Positions 41,155 to 51,126 of a stretch of DNA of 64,000 bases are shown here, in pieces. Source of the stretch: Simiduia curdlanivorans. Its GTDB lineage: Bacteria > Pseudomonadota > Gammaproteobacteria > Pseudomonadales > Cellvibrionaceae. The stretch's first letter is position 1, and each line of letters starts with the position of its first letter. The notes under the pieces are model-generated. The model was not told where the DNA came from. It ran no database searches and saw nothing but the letters and a program-made list of their open reading frames with translations. The translations under genes were made by a program, and so were the position numbers. The stretch covers positions 434,001 to 498,000 of the forward strand of contig NZ_JAUFQG010000006.1 of assembly GCF_030409605.1 (NCBI RefSeq), in the 5' to 3' direction.

Positions 41155-42165
41155 TCAATCCGCCGTTAAAACTATCTCCAAGGTATAACGCCGCTGGCTC
41201 GCCGGTGCCGCCATTGCCAAACTTCCACCGTGAGAGAGTAAATTATCACTTTCACTGTGATACTTTAGCGTCAATTGGTTAGGCTCGGAAAGCCAACGCA
41301 AACCCGTATGTAAAAACGCACGCGGTTCGAGGTTGGCGCTGATTTTTTGCAATAAGGCGACTCTATCCATCCGCATTTGCTGATTCATTTCGGCAATCTC
41401 GGCGGGCAAACCCTCTTCCACCGGATAACTAATTCGCTGTACAACACTCATATCGGGCTCAGGAAAAAAACTTTGGCGCAGTGATTCTCTCTCGCAACAT
41501 TCGGACTCAAACTCTTGCAAACTGCCACTTTGATGCTTGGCCTTTGTTTTAACAGCGCCTTCCATTTGGTAAGTAAAGGATATATCCAGCTCAAAGCCCT
41601 CACCCACCGATGAAGGCTGAATAAAATGCACAACCAGATCATTAAGTTCAGCCTGCGCCGAGACCTCTTCAACCAGAAAAGTGATATCGTTAGCCCGCGG
41701 CTTACGCACTTCCATGCGACCACTATAGGAAACCTGTCCCTCAGTAACTGGCGCCACATTGTCCAAAGGAATGTAGAGTTCTTCCTCAAGCGCGATGTGA
41801 TCGATGGCGTCAGCCGTGTAGTCTGGCAAAGCCCGCGTAAAATCCGGTGGAATCATCACGGGAAAAGTTTGCGTGGCGGTTAATAAATAATCCCACTTGG
41901 CACTGGTTTTGGTGCCGCCTTGGCTGCTAGTTTCATCAACGCTGTCGCCGCTTTGGCTAATATTCAAGGTCATCATAAGCGTGCCTGGGCGCCAGCCTTC
42001 GGGGTATTGGCTTATAGACTCCGCATCTTCCGATTCGTAACTGCCCTGAGCCGCCTCCACAAAATCATTGCCTTGATCTTCCTCCTGCGAGTCATTGGAA
42101 CACCCCATTAACGATAGTAATAAAACACCCAACGCCAACACCGTCACATTTCGGTATCTGTTCAT
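41155..42165 (-). CDS. Hypothetical lipoprotein
   Basis: A 336-residue predicted lipoprotein: signal peptide ending LLLSLMGC (Cys about residue 22), then an acidic, beta-rich mature part with no domain I recognise. It has a long central region resembling repeated beta-sandwich strands and a C-terminal RRYTLEIVL. A CC pair occurs in ESECCERES. The ATG at 42165 is chosen because AAGGA lies 9 bases upstream. No operon partner. Confidence 0.7.
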   Translation of the reverse strand: MNRYRNVTVLALGVLLLSLMGCSNDSQEEDQGNDFVEAAQGSYESEDAESISQYPEGWRPGTLMMTLNISQSGDSVDETSSQGGTKTSAKWDYLLTATQTFPVMIPPDFTRALPDYTADAIDHIALEEELYIPLDNVAPVTEGQVSYSGRMEVRKPRANDITFLVEEVSAQAELNDLVVHFIQPSSVGEGFELDISFTYQMEGAVKTKAKHQSGSLQEFESECCERESLRQSFFPEPDMSVVQRISYPVEEGLPAEIAEMNQQMRMDRVALLQKISANLEPRAFLHTGLRWLSEPNQLTLKYHSESDNLLSHGGSLAMAAPASQRRYTLEIVLTAD

Positions 42166-42321
42166 TACATGCATCCTTGGCAAATGAAAAAGGTAAGTGC
42201 GGCATTTGATATCACTAAATACCTATTCGCGCAACTGGTACCGAGCAAGTGAATAGGAGGCGAGGTCAAGCAATCGTCGTAGATGAAAATGATTTATAGG
42301 CTATCGATCACGCCGCCTTGA

Positions 42322-42756
42322 TCACCGATTAAATTTCTCAAGATTTGCGGCCATGAGGTCAGCCGTTTTGCTAAATTCATTCAGTTGTGCGGCCGTTAGG
42401 TTTTCCTGCATTTTTTTCATGACTTTAATTTGCGTCTCGGCAATTGACTTAGCTAATGCTCGCCCCTCTTCGGTAAGCGAAAGCAACTGACTTCGTTTGT
42501 CCTCGGGGTTAGCAACTTTGGTGAGCCAATTACGCTCAATCATCTCTTTTATCAATCGGGCAATTTGCGCCTTATCCCGTGCCAGCGCTGTAACAATATC
42601 GTTGGCGGTGCAAACGTCACTTTTATCAATAAGTGATAAGCACCTGACGTGCATAGCATTCAACCCGATTTCACCTGCATTCAACGATGAGCGCATAGCC
42701 AGTCGGTAGGATTGCACGATCCTGAAGACGATTTCGGACATAGAGCGTTTATCCAT
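42322..42756 (-). CDS. MarR-family transcriptional regulator
   Basis: A 144-residue winged-helix MarR repressor (NAMHVRCLSLIDKSDVCTANDIVTALARDKAQIARLIKEMIERNWL, then the wing NPEDKRSQLLSLTEEGR). The ATG at 42756 follows GAAGG. It is divergent from a siderophore-interacting reductase gene 99 bp away, which it probably represses. The inducing ligand is unknown. Confidence 0.9.
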   Translation of the reverse strand: MDKRSMSEIVFRIVQSYRLAMRSSLNAGEIGLNAMHVRCLSLIDKSDVCTANDIVTALARDKAQIARLIKEMIERNWLTKVANPEDKRSQLLSLTEEGRALAKSIAETQIKVMKKMQENLTAAQLNEFSKTADLMAANLEKFNR

Positions 42757-42855
42757 ATAAATACCTTCTGTTAATTTAGTTGACATTATCAACAAACCGA
42801 GGATATAGTAGACTTTATCAACCTAACCACTGAAACACAAGATCAGGAGAGCGCC

Positions 42856-43587
42856 GTGAAACCTAGAAAGCCCAATATGCGATTAACCCATATCTCAAGT
42901 ATCACCGACCTCTCCCCTCACCTGCGCCGAATAGTTGTTTGTGGCGACAGCTTGAAAGGGTTCCCAATAAAGATGGAGGGCTCCTATGTCAAAGTCGTTT
43001 TGCCACACCAGGGTGCAAAAATGCGCTCCTACACAATTCGCTCCTTCGATCCTAGCAGCCATGAACTCGCATTAGATTTTGTTGTTAACCGGCACACTGG
43101 GCCCGTCACAAACTGGGCGCAAACAGCAAACGTTGGCGACAGTGTTGGCATTGCCGGTCCAGGCCCCATGAAGATGACACACTATAACCACCACAGTTAT
43201 TTACTGGTGGGCGATATTACCTCTTTGAATGCAATCAACGGCTATATACCAAGATTTGGGCCCGATGCAAACATAAGGGCCGTCATCGAGGTGCCCACAG
43301 AGGCCGATATTATTGCCATGGATTATGATAGCGCGACCAACACTCAGTGGTTTATAGAGCAGGAAAACCCCGCTGCGCTGGAGCAAGCCCTATTCGAAAT
43401 CGCCGCAAAGATGCCTCTGGACACCCATGTTTTTCTAGGACTGGAAGCGCAAAAGGTACGCTCTCTCCGCGCCTTATTGCAGGACAGGCTGGGTTTCAGC
43501 AAACACAATATCTCAGCCGTGGGCTACTGGAAACGCGGCATAGATGCCGATGAATTTTCGCGCCAAAAGCAAGCCGATCCACTTTAA
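42856..43587 (+). CDS. Siderophore-interacting protein (ferric-siderophore reductase, SIP family)
   Basis: A 243-residue cytoplasmic flavoprotein of the SIP/ViuB family. These release iron from internalised ferric siderophores by reduction with NAD(P)H or ferredoxin. The FAD-binding motif RSYTIRSFDPSSHELALDFVVN is the family's R-x-Y-T box, followed by GPVTNWAQ and a C-terminal NAD-binding-like half. The GTG start has AGGAGA upstream. Divergent from a MarR regulator. No siderophore receptor lies in the window. Confidence 0.88.
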   Translation: MKPRKPNMRLTHISSITDLSPHLRRIVVCGDSLKGFPIKMEGSYVKVVLPHQGAKMRSYTIRSFDPSSHELALDFVVNRHTGPVTNWAQTANVGDSVGIAGPGPMKMTHYNHHSYLLVGDITSLNAINGYIPRFGPDANIRAVIEVPTEADIIAMDYDSATNTQWFIEQENPAALEQALFEIAAKMPLDTHVFLGLEAQKVRSLRALLQDRLGFSKHNISAVGYWKRGIDADEFSRQKQADPL

Positions 43588-44180
43588 AGCCGGTCTACAG
43601 ACCTAGACCATTAAAAAAGCTTGAGCCTTTGAGCGGGAACACCTAGATCCTAGCGAACCGCTATAAACTCGCGCACTTAAACTTATCGGCGCCGGAGTTT
43701 TCAATTGTCGAGCTCGAATGATGCAAACGGGGATACCGGCGCAAGGATTTAGCTCCGTAGGCATCAATATGAATGGCGTTACACCACCCAATATTCAACG
43801 ATACCGGCAAACTATTTCTTTCGATGAATACTTCGGCAACGCTTTACTATATTCCCTATGACGTTGCCCAGACCAAACAACATCTCTATTCCATAGCACA
43901 TCTCAGGCACCACCACTCAAGCACCATCATTCAGGCACCACCATTTACGGGGAATACATCAAGGACAGAACCCCTATAGACCGGCGTCTTGCAGGCTCAA
44001 AGCGCTCACCCGTTTGGCCGCTCGGTTTATTTTCACTACTGACAAGCGGCACACTACTATAAAGTAAGCCCATATCTCTCTAAAACATAAGCTTGCTAAA
44101 AACAAAACATTATCCGGCCGTGTGCTCGATATACCTAGAAAATGTAAACGTTAATACTATAAATACGATGGATTAGAACA
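43588..44180. other. Intergenic region
   Basis: 593 bp between the SIP gene and the PanE-like gene. It contains short CACC-rich imperfect repeats around 43905-43945 (CAGGCACCACCA-like) and AT-rich sequence just upstream of the PanE-like start. No gene, RNA or operator recognised. Confidence 0.5.
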
Positions 44181-45215
44181 ATGGTAAACCCAAACATTGT
44201 GATATTTGGTGCAGGCAGTATTGGTTGCTATGTAGGCGGTTGTCTTCTAGCAGCTGGCGGCGATGTGTCTTTTATTGGGCGCTCGCGAATTCAACAACAA
44301 ATACAACAGCACGGGTTTCACCTCACCGACTGGCGCGGACGAAAAAGCCTCATTAGCGCTGATAAAATTCGCTTTTCTTTATCCAATGAAGCCATCGCCA
44401 AGGCGGATTACATTTTGGTAACGGTAAAAAGTGCTAATACCGCCGAGGCAGCAGCGCAAATCGCACAATACGCCAAGCCTTCTGCCGTTATCGTAAGTTT
44501 TCAAAATGGCATCCACAATGCCGACACCTTACAGCAGGGGCTAGCTGAACACCGGGTGCTTAAAGGCATGGTGCCCTTTAATGTCATTAGCGCAGGCGGA
44601 GGCCATTTTCATTGTGGCACCGAAGGCAATCTGGCACTGGAAATCGACGACGGATCAGCGCAAGCCCTATTAAACGCCCTGCAATTAGCACAACTCCCGG
44701 TGCAAACCTACCGCGACTTAACCGGTATTCAATGGAGTAAACTGCTGCTGAACTTGAATAATGCTGTCAATGCTCTATCCGGCATGCCATTGCGCGATCA
44801 ACTTTATGATCCACAATACCGGCGCCTTATGGCGCTCATCGTGCAAGAGGCACTTGAGGTTGTAAAAGCTGCCGGCATTAAACCCCTGCGCACAGGCAAA
44901 GTTGTGCCCGGCCTGCTTCCCACGGTTTTGAGGCTTCCCACCTGGCTATTTAAACGCGTGGCGAGCGCGCTGTTAAAAATCGACCCGGCGGCGAGATCGT
45001 CTATGTATGAGGATTTGCAACTCGGTAGAAAAACCGAGGTCGATTACATCAACGGCGAAATTGTTCAGCTCGCCAAACAATGTCGCATTGAGGCACCGAT
45101 GAACAACGCGATTGTTAGGCTCATTAAAGACACCGAAGCCAAGCAGTCAGGCTCGCCCAAACTAAACGCTGACGCCCTTTTTGCTAAGCTAAAGGCGACT
45201 AAGATAGAGCGATAA
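44181..45215 (+). CDS. 2-dehydropantoate 2-reductase family (PanE/ApbA-like)
   Basis: A 344-residue NADPH-dependent reductase with N-terminal dinucleotide-binding loop VIFGAGSIGCYVGGCLLAAGG, the central VSFQNGIHN, and the helical C-terminal domain containing the family lysine and asparagine region (GIQWSKLLLNLNNAVNAL). In its canonical role it converts ketopantoate to pantoate for CoA. The length, longer than E. coli PanE, and the stand-alone context leave a different 2-ketoacid substrate possible. The ribosome-binding site is weak. A terminator follows. Confidence 0.82.
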   Translation: MVNPNIVIFGAGSIGCYVGGCLLAAGGDVSFIGRSRIQQQIQQHGFHLTDWRGRKSLISADKIRFSLSNEAIAKADYILVTVKSANTAEAAAQIAQYAKPSAVIVSFQNGIHNADTLQQGLAEHRVLKGMVPFNVISAGGGHFHCGTEGNLALEIDDGSAQALLNALQLAQLPVQTYRDLTGIQWSKLLLNLNNAVNALSGMPLRDQLYDPQYRRLMALIVQEALEVVKAAGIKPLRTGKVVPGLLPTVLRLPTWLFKRVASALLKIDPAARSSMYEDLQLGRKTEVDYINGEIVQLAKQCRIEAPMNNAIVRLIKDTEAKQSGSPKLNADALFAKLKATKIER

Positions 45216-45220
45216 ACCTG

Positions 45221-45253
45221 AGGTGGCCAAAGATTGTGGCCACCTTAAATTTT
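45221..45253 (+). terminator. Terminator after the PanE-like gene
   Basis: AGGTGGCCA (45221-45229) pairs with TGGCCACCT (45237-45245), followed by an AT-rich TAAATTTT. Confidence 0.75.
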
Positions 45254-45290
45254 ATAACTGCCCTTAGATTTTATAACTGCCCTTAGATTC
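45245..45290. repeat. 19-bp tandem duplication
   Basis: TTAAATTTTATAACTGCCC (45245-45263) and TTAGATTTTATAACTGCCC (45264-45282) plus a partial third unit, just past the terminator. Confidence 0.75.
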
Positions 45291-45338
45291 TATTGATGTT
45301 CTTTCATTCAATAGTTCTCGCAAGAAAACCATAAAGCA

Positions 45339-48300
45339 TCAGTTTCGCGTTTCTTCATGGGTTAGCGCTTGCGCAACGTTGCTCGCCACACTTTCATGGC
45401 GGAAAACAATACGGTCAACTTTAAACAATTTAGATCGCCCTGAAAGCGTGAAGGTATAGATTTCACCCGCTTTTAGACTGTAAACCACTGGCCATTTTTC
45501 ATGGTCTCGATCTAGCCGATCGCCGGTGGCCCAAACGAAGGCCATGTGATTACCGCCGAAGTATTTCGAATCGGTCATCAAATAATTTAACGGTGTTCGG
45601 CTGCCACTCTCATAGTCTCCTTCTAAGCGTATGTAGCCATCGTTGGCTACGTCGGTGCGGCCGTCCACGGTTTCGCGTGCAGCACGCACATGTAAATAGT
45701 AATTACCCTGTGTATTCACTTTGAATTGATAGGTTAGCGGCGAGTTTGCTGGGCCAAGCTCTACCTCGTTACCATTAAATTGCAGGTAGCCCGTTCCTGT
45801 GTAGCTGCTAATGTCGGTGAGCTTTGTCCACAAACCTAGGGGGCTAGTGGTATTTTCAGCCTCCATAACCACTAGGCCATCGGTTTCTTCATAGCCAGCC
45901 CAAGGTAAGCTTGTCTCGTTGCTAGGGGTAATAAGTACAGCCCAATCCTCCGACATCTCATTCGGAGCAGTGCCTATTGGACGCTGGCCAGGCCCTTGAA
46001 TCAGATCGCCATCGTGGCGTACACCGGTACGCGGGTTGAACCACAAAATTTGGTAAACTTTGTTGTCCGGCAAGGTGATATTCGTCGTACCGCCATCGCG
46101 TAAAAATACGATGTACGCCTTACCTGGATCAGCTAAGACCCAATCAGAATCGGTTGATGTTAGCCCGTTATCACTGATTAAATCTTGCAGCTCAACACCC
46201 AACTCACGCTGGACTATATCGCGGAAAAATTTAGCAAAATAACCGCTTTGCTCCCAGTACTGATCAAATTCGCGCAAGTTTTCAACCGCTAAATCATAGG
46301 CGTGGCCGGCACCGTCATTTTTCAAATACCATTCGTAACCCGCTCCGCCAGACATGGCGCTGGCCCACATCCAAAACACGCGTTGAGTTTTATCCACCGT
46401 GGTGTTGGGCCTAGGCGCATTCGCACCCGACGCTTCGGTAAAGGTCACCACCCAAGGTTTGCCCGCCTCGGTGGATTTTTGCAGCCAGGTCTTTGCTGTC
46501 TCATAGACGTTATTAAGGTTAGTGGCACTGTTTGGAATATTGCCGAACTGCAGCGTTGGGCCATCGAATGCACCATAGCCGAGTAAGCCCTCGTATAGAT
46601 TGTGCTCGTTTGGGTAAGTGTGCATGAGTACGGCATGCTTGTATGGGTCAGTTTGCTTGAAAAAATCAGCAAAACTTTTTTGTTGCGCCAAGGTATTGGA
46701 GTTTTCTTCACCCAAGTTCCACTGTAGGGCCGGATGATGGGCGAAGCGTGAAATGAGCTCGCGATAGTACAACTTGCGCTCTAGCCCAAGCTCGCCGCCA
46801 TTAAGCAGCTGATCGTTTTCAGTTTCCTGAGTCACTAAATGAATCAGCATACCTTTATGTTCAATAAAGCGAAGCACGCGCTCCCATTGATCGAGCTTGC
46901 TTACGTCAAAAGTTTTTTCACTGCCGTCTTGATTGTACGTGACCCATGGATGCGCATCGCAGCCGTCGCCTTGCACGGTGTTGGCCATAATATAAACGCT
47001 GTTAACACCCCTACCGGATAAATAATTGATTAAACCGATAAGGGACTTACCCTTGCCGCTATTCCAGGTTGGATCGCCGGGCAACCAATCAGATTCATGG
47101 GGGGCGAAATCGTGTAGTAAGCCTTTACAGCTGCTAGCGGTAAAATACTTGCTGGTGTTATCAAACTCAGAATAACCGAAAATATTTTCGGGGCTATCTA
47201 AACCCGCCTGCACAAACACGGTTTTATCGCCACTAAAGCGCAAATAGCGCTCACCCTGCTGATGTGTTAACAGGCCTCTAGCTCGCATATCGGGCAGGGT
47301 TGCGGCAATATTTCCCACCGAAAAATTTCCACTTTTACCATCCAATGCCGCAACAGGCGTGCCGGCACTATCATTCGTGCTTACCGCAATATTGCTGCCA
47401 CTGCGAAAGGAAACCTGATACTGCCAGTCTCCCACTGTAGGCGGCATAAAGTAGGCACGCCATTTATCGCCGGCAACAGCGCCGCTATCGGCAGCGTTGG
47501 CGTCGGCTGCAAAGTGGCCAGGCACCCGATAGATTTTAGTGCCTTGGGTGAAGGTCACGTTAAAACGATGATCGGTAAAGGTGCTCGCATCCGCTTCACT
47601 CGCGGTCAAGCCTTGGCACAGCAACTCTACCCGACCAAAACGATTGAGCTCACCGGTAATGGTACAACTACCGGTGACAGGCTCTTCAGGCTCAAGTACC
47701 AGGGCATCGCCGTCGGTACAAATTTCAAGGCTGTGCCATCGGCCTCTTGAAGTAGCGGTGCTATCACCTTCAACAACCAAGCCGTTACTGGCATTGTTAA
47801 ATTCAACTTGTATTTCATCACCTGCTTTTAACGCGTAAAAGCGGTTATTCATAAGATGATTTTCAAGGCTATAATCCGCAATGCTCGTGCCATGGATACG
47901 ACTATTCTGCTGTTCGCCAAGTAATACGCCGTTGACCCTAAGCGCATAGGTCGACTCGCCATCGCGTTCTTGCATCGCATTGATTTTAAAAATCACATTG
48001 GCATCAGCTCCCTGGTAAACCTCAATGGCCGCTGCCGTTGCTAGAGGCTGTGCAACTTGCAGCGCACTTTTGCCCAGTTTATTGTCTGTGGTTGCATCGC
48101 TAAAACCACTGATACCGCTATAGTAATCAAAGTTCACGGCCGCAAGCGCGGTACAATTTACCGCCAATGCAGCATCATTCGGCTCACTGCCAGAGCCAGC
48201 TCCGTCGCCTGAACCTGTGCCACCACCTGAGCCGTTACCCGTGCCATCACCAGAACCACTGCCAGCACCTGAACCCGAATCATCCGCCGCACCGCTGGAG

Positions 48301-48380
48301 CCTCCGCCGCCACCGCAGCTGACCATCAGCAAGACCAACAAACAGACCCAGACTTTCGATAAACCAGATAGATACTTCAC
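45339..48380 (-). CDS. Surface lipoprotein, DUF5060-containing putative glycoside hydrolase
   Basis: A 1013-residue lipoprotein (lipobox LLMVSC) with a Gly/Ser-rich linker. Next is a carbohydrate-binding-like sandwich (about 75-220), then a DUF5060 N-domain (RFNVTFTQGTKIYRVPGHF ... WQYQVSF). A TIM-barrel-like catalytic part follows; QWNLGEENS and VVTFTEASG contain plausible acid/base and nucleophile glutamates. A C-terminal carbohydrate-binding module (about 840-1000, YLHVRAARETVDG) completes it. DUF5060 proteins of marine polysaccharide degraders act on plant or algal glycans. The GTG at 48380 follows GGGGA. The exact substrate is unknown. Confidence 0.8.
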   Translation of the reverse strand: MKYLSGLSKVWVCLLVLLMVSCGGGGGSSGAADDSGSGAGSGSGDGTGNGSGGGTGSGDGAGSGSEPNDAALAVNCTALAAVNFDYYSGISGFSDATTDNKLGKSALQVAQPLATAAAIEVYQGADANVIFKINAMQERDGESTYALRVNGVLLGEQQNSRIHGTSIADYSLENHLMNNRFYALKAGDEIQVEFNNASNGLVVEGDSTATSRGRWHSLEICTDGDALVLEPEEPVTGSCTITGELNRFGRVELLCQGLTASEADASTFTDHRFNVTFTQGTKIYRVPGHFAADANAADSGAVAGDKWRAYFMPPTVGDWQYQVSFRSGSNIAVSTNDSAGTPVAALDGKSGNFSVGNIAATLPDMRARGLLTHQQGERYLRFSGDKTVFVQAGLDSPENIFGYSEFDNTSKYFTASSCKGLLHDFAPHESDWLPGDPTWNSGKGKSLIGLINYLSGRGVNSVYIMANTVQGDGCDAHPWVTYNQDGSEKTFDVSKLDQWERVLRFIEHKGMLIHLVTQETENDQLLNGGELGLERKLYYRELISRFAHHPALQWNLGEENSNTLAQQKSFADFFKQTDPYKHAVLMHTYPNEHNLYEGLLGYGAFDGPTLQFGNIPNSATNLNNVYETAKTWLQKSTEAGKPWVVTFTEASGANAPRPNTTVDKTQRVFWMWASAMSGGAGYEWYLKNDGAGHAYDLAVENLREFDQYWEQSGYFAKFFRDIVQRELGVELQDLISDNGLTSTDSDWVLADPGKAYIVFLRDGGTTNITLPDNKVYQILWFNPRTGVRHDGDLIQGPGQRPIGTAPNEMSEDWAVLITPSNETSLPWAGYEETDGLVVMEAENTTSPLGLWTKLTDISSYTGTGYLQFNGNEVELGPANSPLTYQFKVNTQGNYYLHVRAARETVDGRTDVANDGYIRLEGDYESGSRTPLNYLMTDSKYFGGNHMAFVWATGDRLDRDHEKWPVVYSLKAGEIYTFTLSGRSKLFKVDRIVFRHESVASNVAQALTHEETRN

Positions 48381-48668
48381 ATTCGTCCCCAAGCAGCCGC
48401 AGCAGCAGAAAATTTACGCGATTGTAAAAGGGGCGCGAAAACGAAAGCGTGATCTAGCTCACATGCAACGTCGGGCGGCCAAGTGGCCTTACCTTATTTT
48501 TATACGTGCTAAGCACAATCTATGGCTGCTGCCAGGCCGAGCAACGGCAACTGACAGATCCCAGAAAAAGAGACATATGACGGAAAATCTAAACGTCTGC
48601 GCCCTTTTTATGGGCTGTGTGTAGCAACAGAGGTGGTTTTTTGGGCCTGAGGCCACTCGCCTAGATAT

Positions 48669-48694
48669 AAAAAAGGCCAGCGTGCGCTGGCCTT
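48669..48694 (-). terminator. Rho-independent terminator after the thiolase gene
   Basis: Perfect 10-bp stem AAGGCCAGCG/CGCTGGCCTT with a 2-base loop, followed by Ts on the minus strand, about 20 bp past the stop codon. Confidence 0.92.
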
Positions 48695-48714
48695 GATAAA
48701 ACAATGGTGAAAAA

Positions 48715-49899
48715 TTACATCCGCTCAAACAGGGCTGCAATACCCTGCCCGCCGCCGATACACATAGTTACCACCGCATAGCGGCTTTGGCTGCGCTGTA
48801 ATTCGTACAGGGCCTTCACGGTAATAACCGCGCCCGTGGCGCCAATGGGGTGACCCAAGGAAATACCGGAGCCGTTCGGGTTTAGCTTTTCAGCGGGTAT
48901 CTCCAGATCGCGCGCTACGGCAATGGCTTGCGCGGCGAAGGCTTCATTCACCTCCCAAACGTCGATGTCGGCCACTGTTAAGTTATGGGCTGCCAATAAC
49001 TTTTTCACCGCCGGCACCGGACCTATACCCATGTACTCGGGCTCAACACCGGCGAAACTATAACCGACCAAGCGCGCCATTGGCTTCAAGCCCTGCTTTT
49101 CCGCCTCGCCGCGCTCCATTAACACCATGGCCGCGGCGGCATCGTTTAAACCTGAGGCGTTGCCGGCGGTGACTGTGCCATCTTTTTTGAACACCGGGCG
49201 CAGCTTTGCCATGCCTTCCAAGGTCGCATCGGCGCGCACGTGCTCATCTTGCTCGAAATTCACCACGCCCTTGCGAGTTTTCAGTTCGATGGGCAGGATT
49301 TGCGACACGAAACGACCTTCGGCGGTAGCGCGCGCGGCGCGCTGGTGGCTCTCTACCGCCAGGGCATCTTGGTCTTCACGGCTAACGCCCCACTTCTCGG
49401 CGACGTTTTCGGCGGTAATGCCCATGTGTACATCGTTAATGGGGCAAGTCAGAGCGCCGGTCATGGCGTCTACCATGGCGCCATCGCCCATGCGCGCACC
49501 GAAGCGCGCCTGCGGTAACCAATAGGGCACGCGACTCATGGACTCGGCACCACCGGTGACCACGGCGTCGCAATCGCCTAAGAGAATTAACTGGCTGGCA
49601 CTCACCAGCGCTTGTAAGCCAGAACCACATAAACGGTTGACGGTAACCGCTGGCGTGGTTTCGGGTAAGCCACCCTTGATACCGGCGACGCGGCTCATGT
49701 ACATGTCGCGACGATCAGAATGGGTGACGTTGCCAATCACGCAGTGGCCTATGGCCTCGGGCTTAATGCCGGCGCGCTTGACTGCCTCAGCAACCACTTG
49801 ACCAGCCAGATCCGTAGGGGCGATATCTTTTAAACTGCCACCAAATGTACCGATTGCGGTGCGAACACCGCTTAACACGACCACTTCACGCTGACTCAT
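48715..49899 (-). CDS. Acetyl-CoA acetyltransferase (thiolase)
   Basis: A 394-residue thiolase that condenses or cleaves acetoacetyl-CoA, or longer 3-ketoacyl-CoA. The acylated cysteine lies in NRLCGSGLQAL, the second-half histidine in WEVNEAFAAQ, and the C-terminal catalytic Cys in TMCIGGGQGIAALFE. The short length and N-terminus (RTAIGTFGGSLKD) favour the biosynthetic/AtoB type. GAGGAATCGC precedes the ATG. Works with the scoAB CoA-transferase by pathway logic, although the two loci are 14 kb apart. Confidence 0.9.
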   Translation of the reverse strand: MSQREVVVLSGVRTAIGTFGGSLKDIAPTDLAGQVVAEAVKRAGIKPEAIGHCVIGNVTHSDRRDMYMSRVAGIKGGLPETTPAVTVNRLCGSGLQALVSASQLILLGDCDAVVTGGAESMSRVPYWLPQARFGARMGDGAMVDAMTGALTCPINDVHMGITAENVAEKWGVSREDQDALAVESHQRAARATAEGRFVSQILPIELKTRKGVVNFEQDEHVRADATLEGMAKLRPVFKKDGTVTAGNASGLNDAAAAMVLMERGEAEKQGLKPMARLVGYSFAGVEPEYMGIGPVPAVKKLLAAHNLTVADIDVWEVNEAFAAQAIAVARDLEIPAEKLNPNGSGISLGHPIGATGAVITVKALYELQRSQSRYAVVTMCIGGGQGIAALFERM

Positions 49900-50266
49900 A
49901 TGCGATTCCTCTAGATTAATGACAGGCGCTAATTACGCAGGCTATGCAACATTCTGCCAAATTAAACGACCGTTTGAAACACTTATTCGGCATAATAGTG
50001 ATATCAGGAAGCTTCACAACATCTGGATGCACACAGCAGAATTGATGCCATATCATCACCGCAATCACATCAGGACGCCACTGGACGAACGTATGAAGCC
50101 TGAGCGCCCAAGCCATCAAGCCCTAGACGCGGCTACAAGCAAAATACTCACCAGTCAGCGCGTCGAGCGCCGGTGCGTCCATTGGTGTTATATTCAACAG
50201 CGCTTATGGATTACGCTTAAGCCAATAATTTTATTGGGAATATTACCCATCAAAACGACCAGAGGT
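49900..50266. other. Intergenic region
   Basis: 367 bp between the divergent thiolase and solute-binding-like genes. An open frame runs through it to the downstream gene but shows no family similarity there. It is more likely promoter and leader sequence. Confidence 0.45.
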
Positions 50267-51106
50267 ATGAATTTGGGGCGGCAATTAATAGCAATGTTAC
50301 TCGGTATCGCACTAACAGCTGCGAGCCATGGGGAAACCCCCAAAGCACCGGTAATCGCAAAAATAGTCGTGCCCACCCGCGATGTGGCAACCACTGCTGA
50401 CTCTGACTTTTTCTTCCCGTTGCTCAACCTTGCCCTCAGTAAAACCGTGGCAAGTGACGGGCCCTTCGAAACCAGCTACCACCCCTTGGTATTGTCATCG
50501 GCGCGGATACTTTCGAAATTAGAAAAAGGCGATGGCATCGATGTGATCTGGACCAGCACCAGCAGTAGCCGCGAACAAAGTTTTCGCCACGTGCCGGTGT
50601 CGCTCTTGCGCGAGCTGGCCGATTACAAAGTCTTGTTGATCAACGCCGAGGATCAGCCTAGGTTCAATCGAATAGCGTCGCTAGCAGATTTAAAAACCCT
50701 GCGCGCGGGCGTTGGCGGCCATTGGCCGGATGCTAAATTACTCAGCAATAACGGCTTTACTATCGCCACCTCTATTTACTATGAATCGCTATTTAAAATG
50801 CTAGCAGCCAAACGCTTCGATTTTTTCTCGCGTGGTTTGTTTGAAGCCTGGTACGACTTAGAGCAGCACCCAGACATGGGTTTCGCCATAGAAAAAACCC
50901 TGATGCTTTACTACCCAGCGCCCTTTTATTTCTTCGTGCGCAAAGACAACATAGCACTGGCAGACCGGCTCGAACGCGGTTTGAAAATAGCCCAAGCGGA
51001 CGGCAGCTTCGACGCGCTACTCAACAGCATTCCCGCCTTTCGGCGCGGTAACGAGGAATTCAATCAACATAAGCGCAAGGTCTTTACCCTAGAAGCAACA
51101 TACTAG
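50267..51106 (+). CDS. Periplasmic solute-binding-like (PBP2 superfamily) protein
   Basis: A 279-residue secreted protein: signal peptide (LIAMLLGIALTAASHG), then a type-2 periplasmic binding fold (KIVVPTR ... ILSKLEKGDGIDVIW ... IASLADLKTLRAGVGG ... AAKRFDFFSRGLFEAWYDLE). No ABC permease or ATPase is adjacent. Such orphan proteins sometimes serve as ligand sensors for signalling proteins; here the ligand and partner are unknown. The long upstream frame to 49919 is rejected because the first 116 residues are unlike the family. Confidence 0.72.
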   Translation: MNLGRQLIAMLLGIALTAASHGETPKAPVIAKIVVPTRDVATTADSDFFFPLLNLALSKTVASDGPFETSYHPLVLSSARILSKLEKGDGIDVIWTSTSSSREQSFRHVPVSLLRELADYKVLLINAEDQPRFNRIASLADLKTLRAGVGGHWPDAKLLSNNGFTIATSIYYESLFKMLAAKRFDFFSRGLFEAWYDLEQHPDMGFAIEKTLMLYYPAPFYFFVRKDNIALADRLERGLKIAQADGSFDALLNSIPAFRRGNEEFNQHKRKVFTLEATY

Positions 51107-51126
51107 GGTAAAGCCTTGCAAGACCC

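Noticed and set aside
49919..50266. N-terminal extension of the solute-binding-like protein
   Set aside because: The first 116 residues lack family similarity, and a proper signal peptide begins at 50267.
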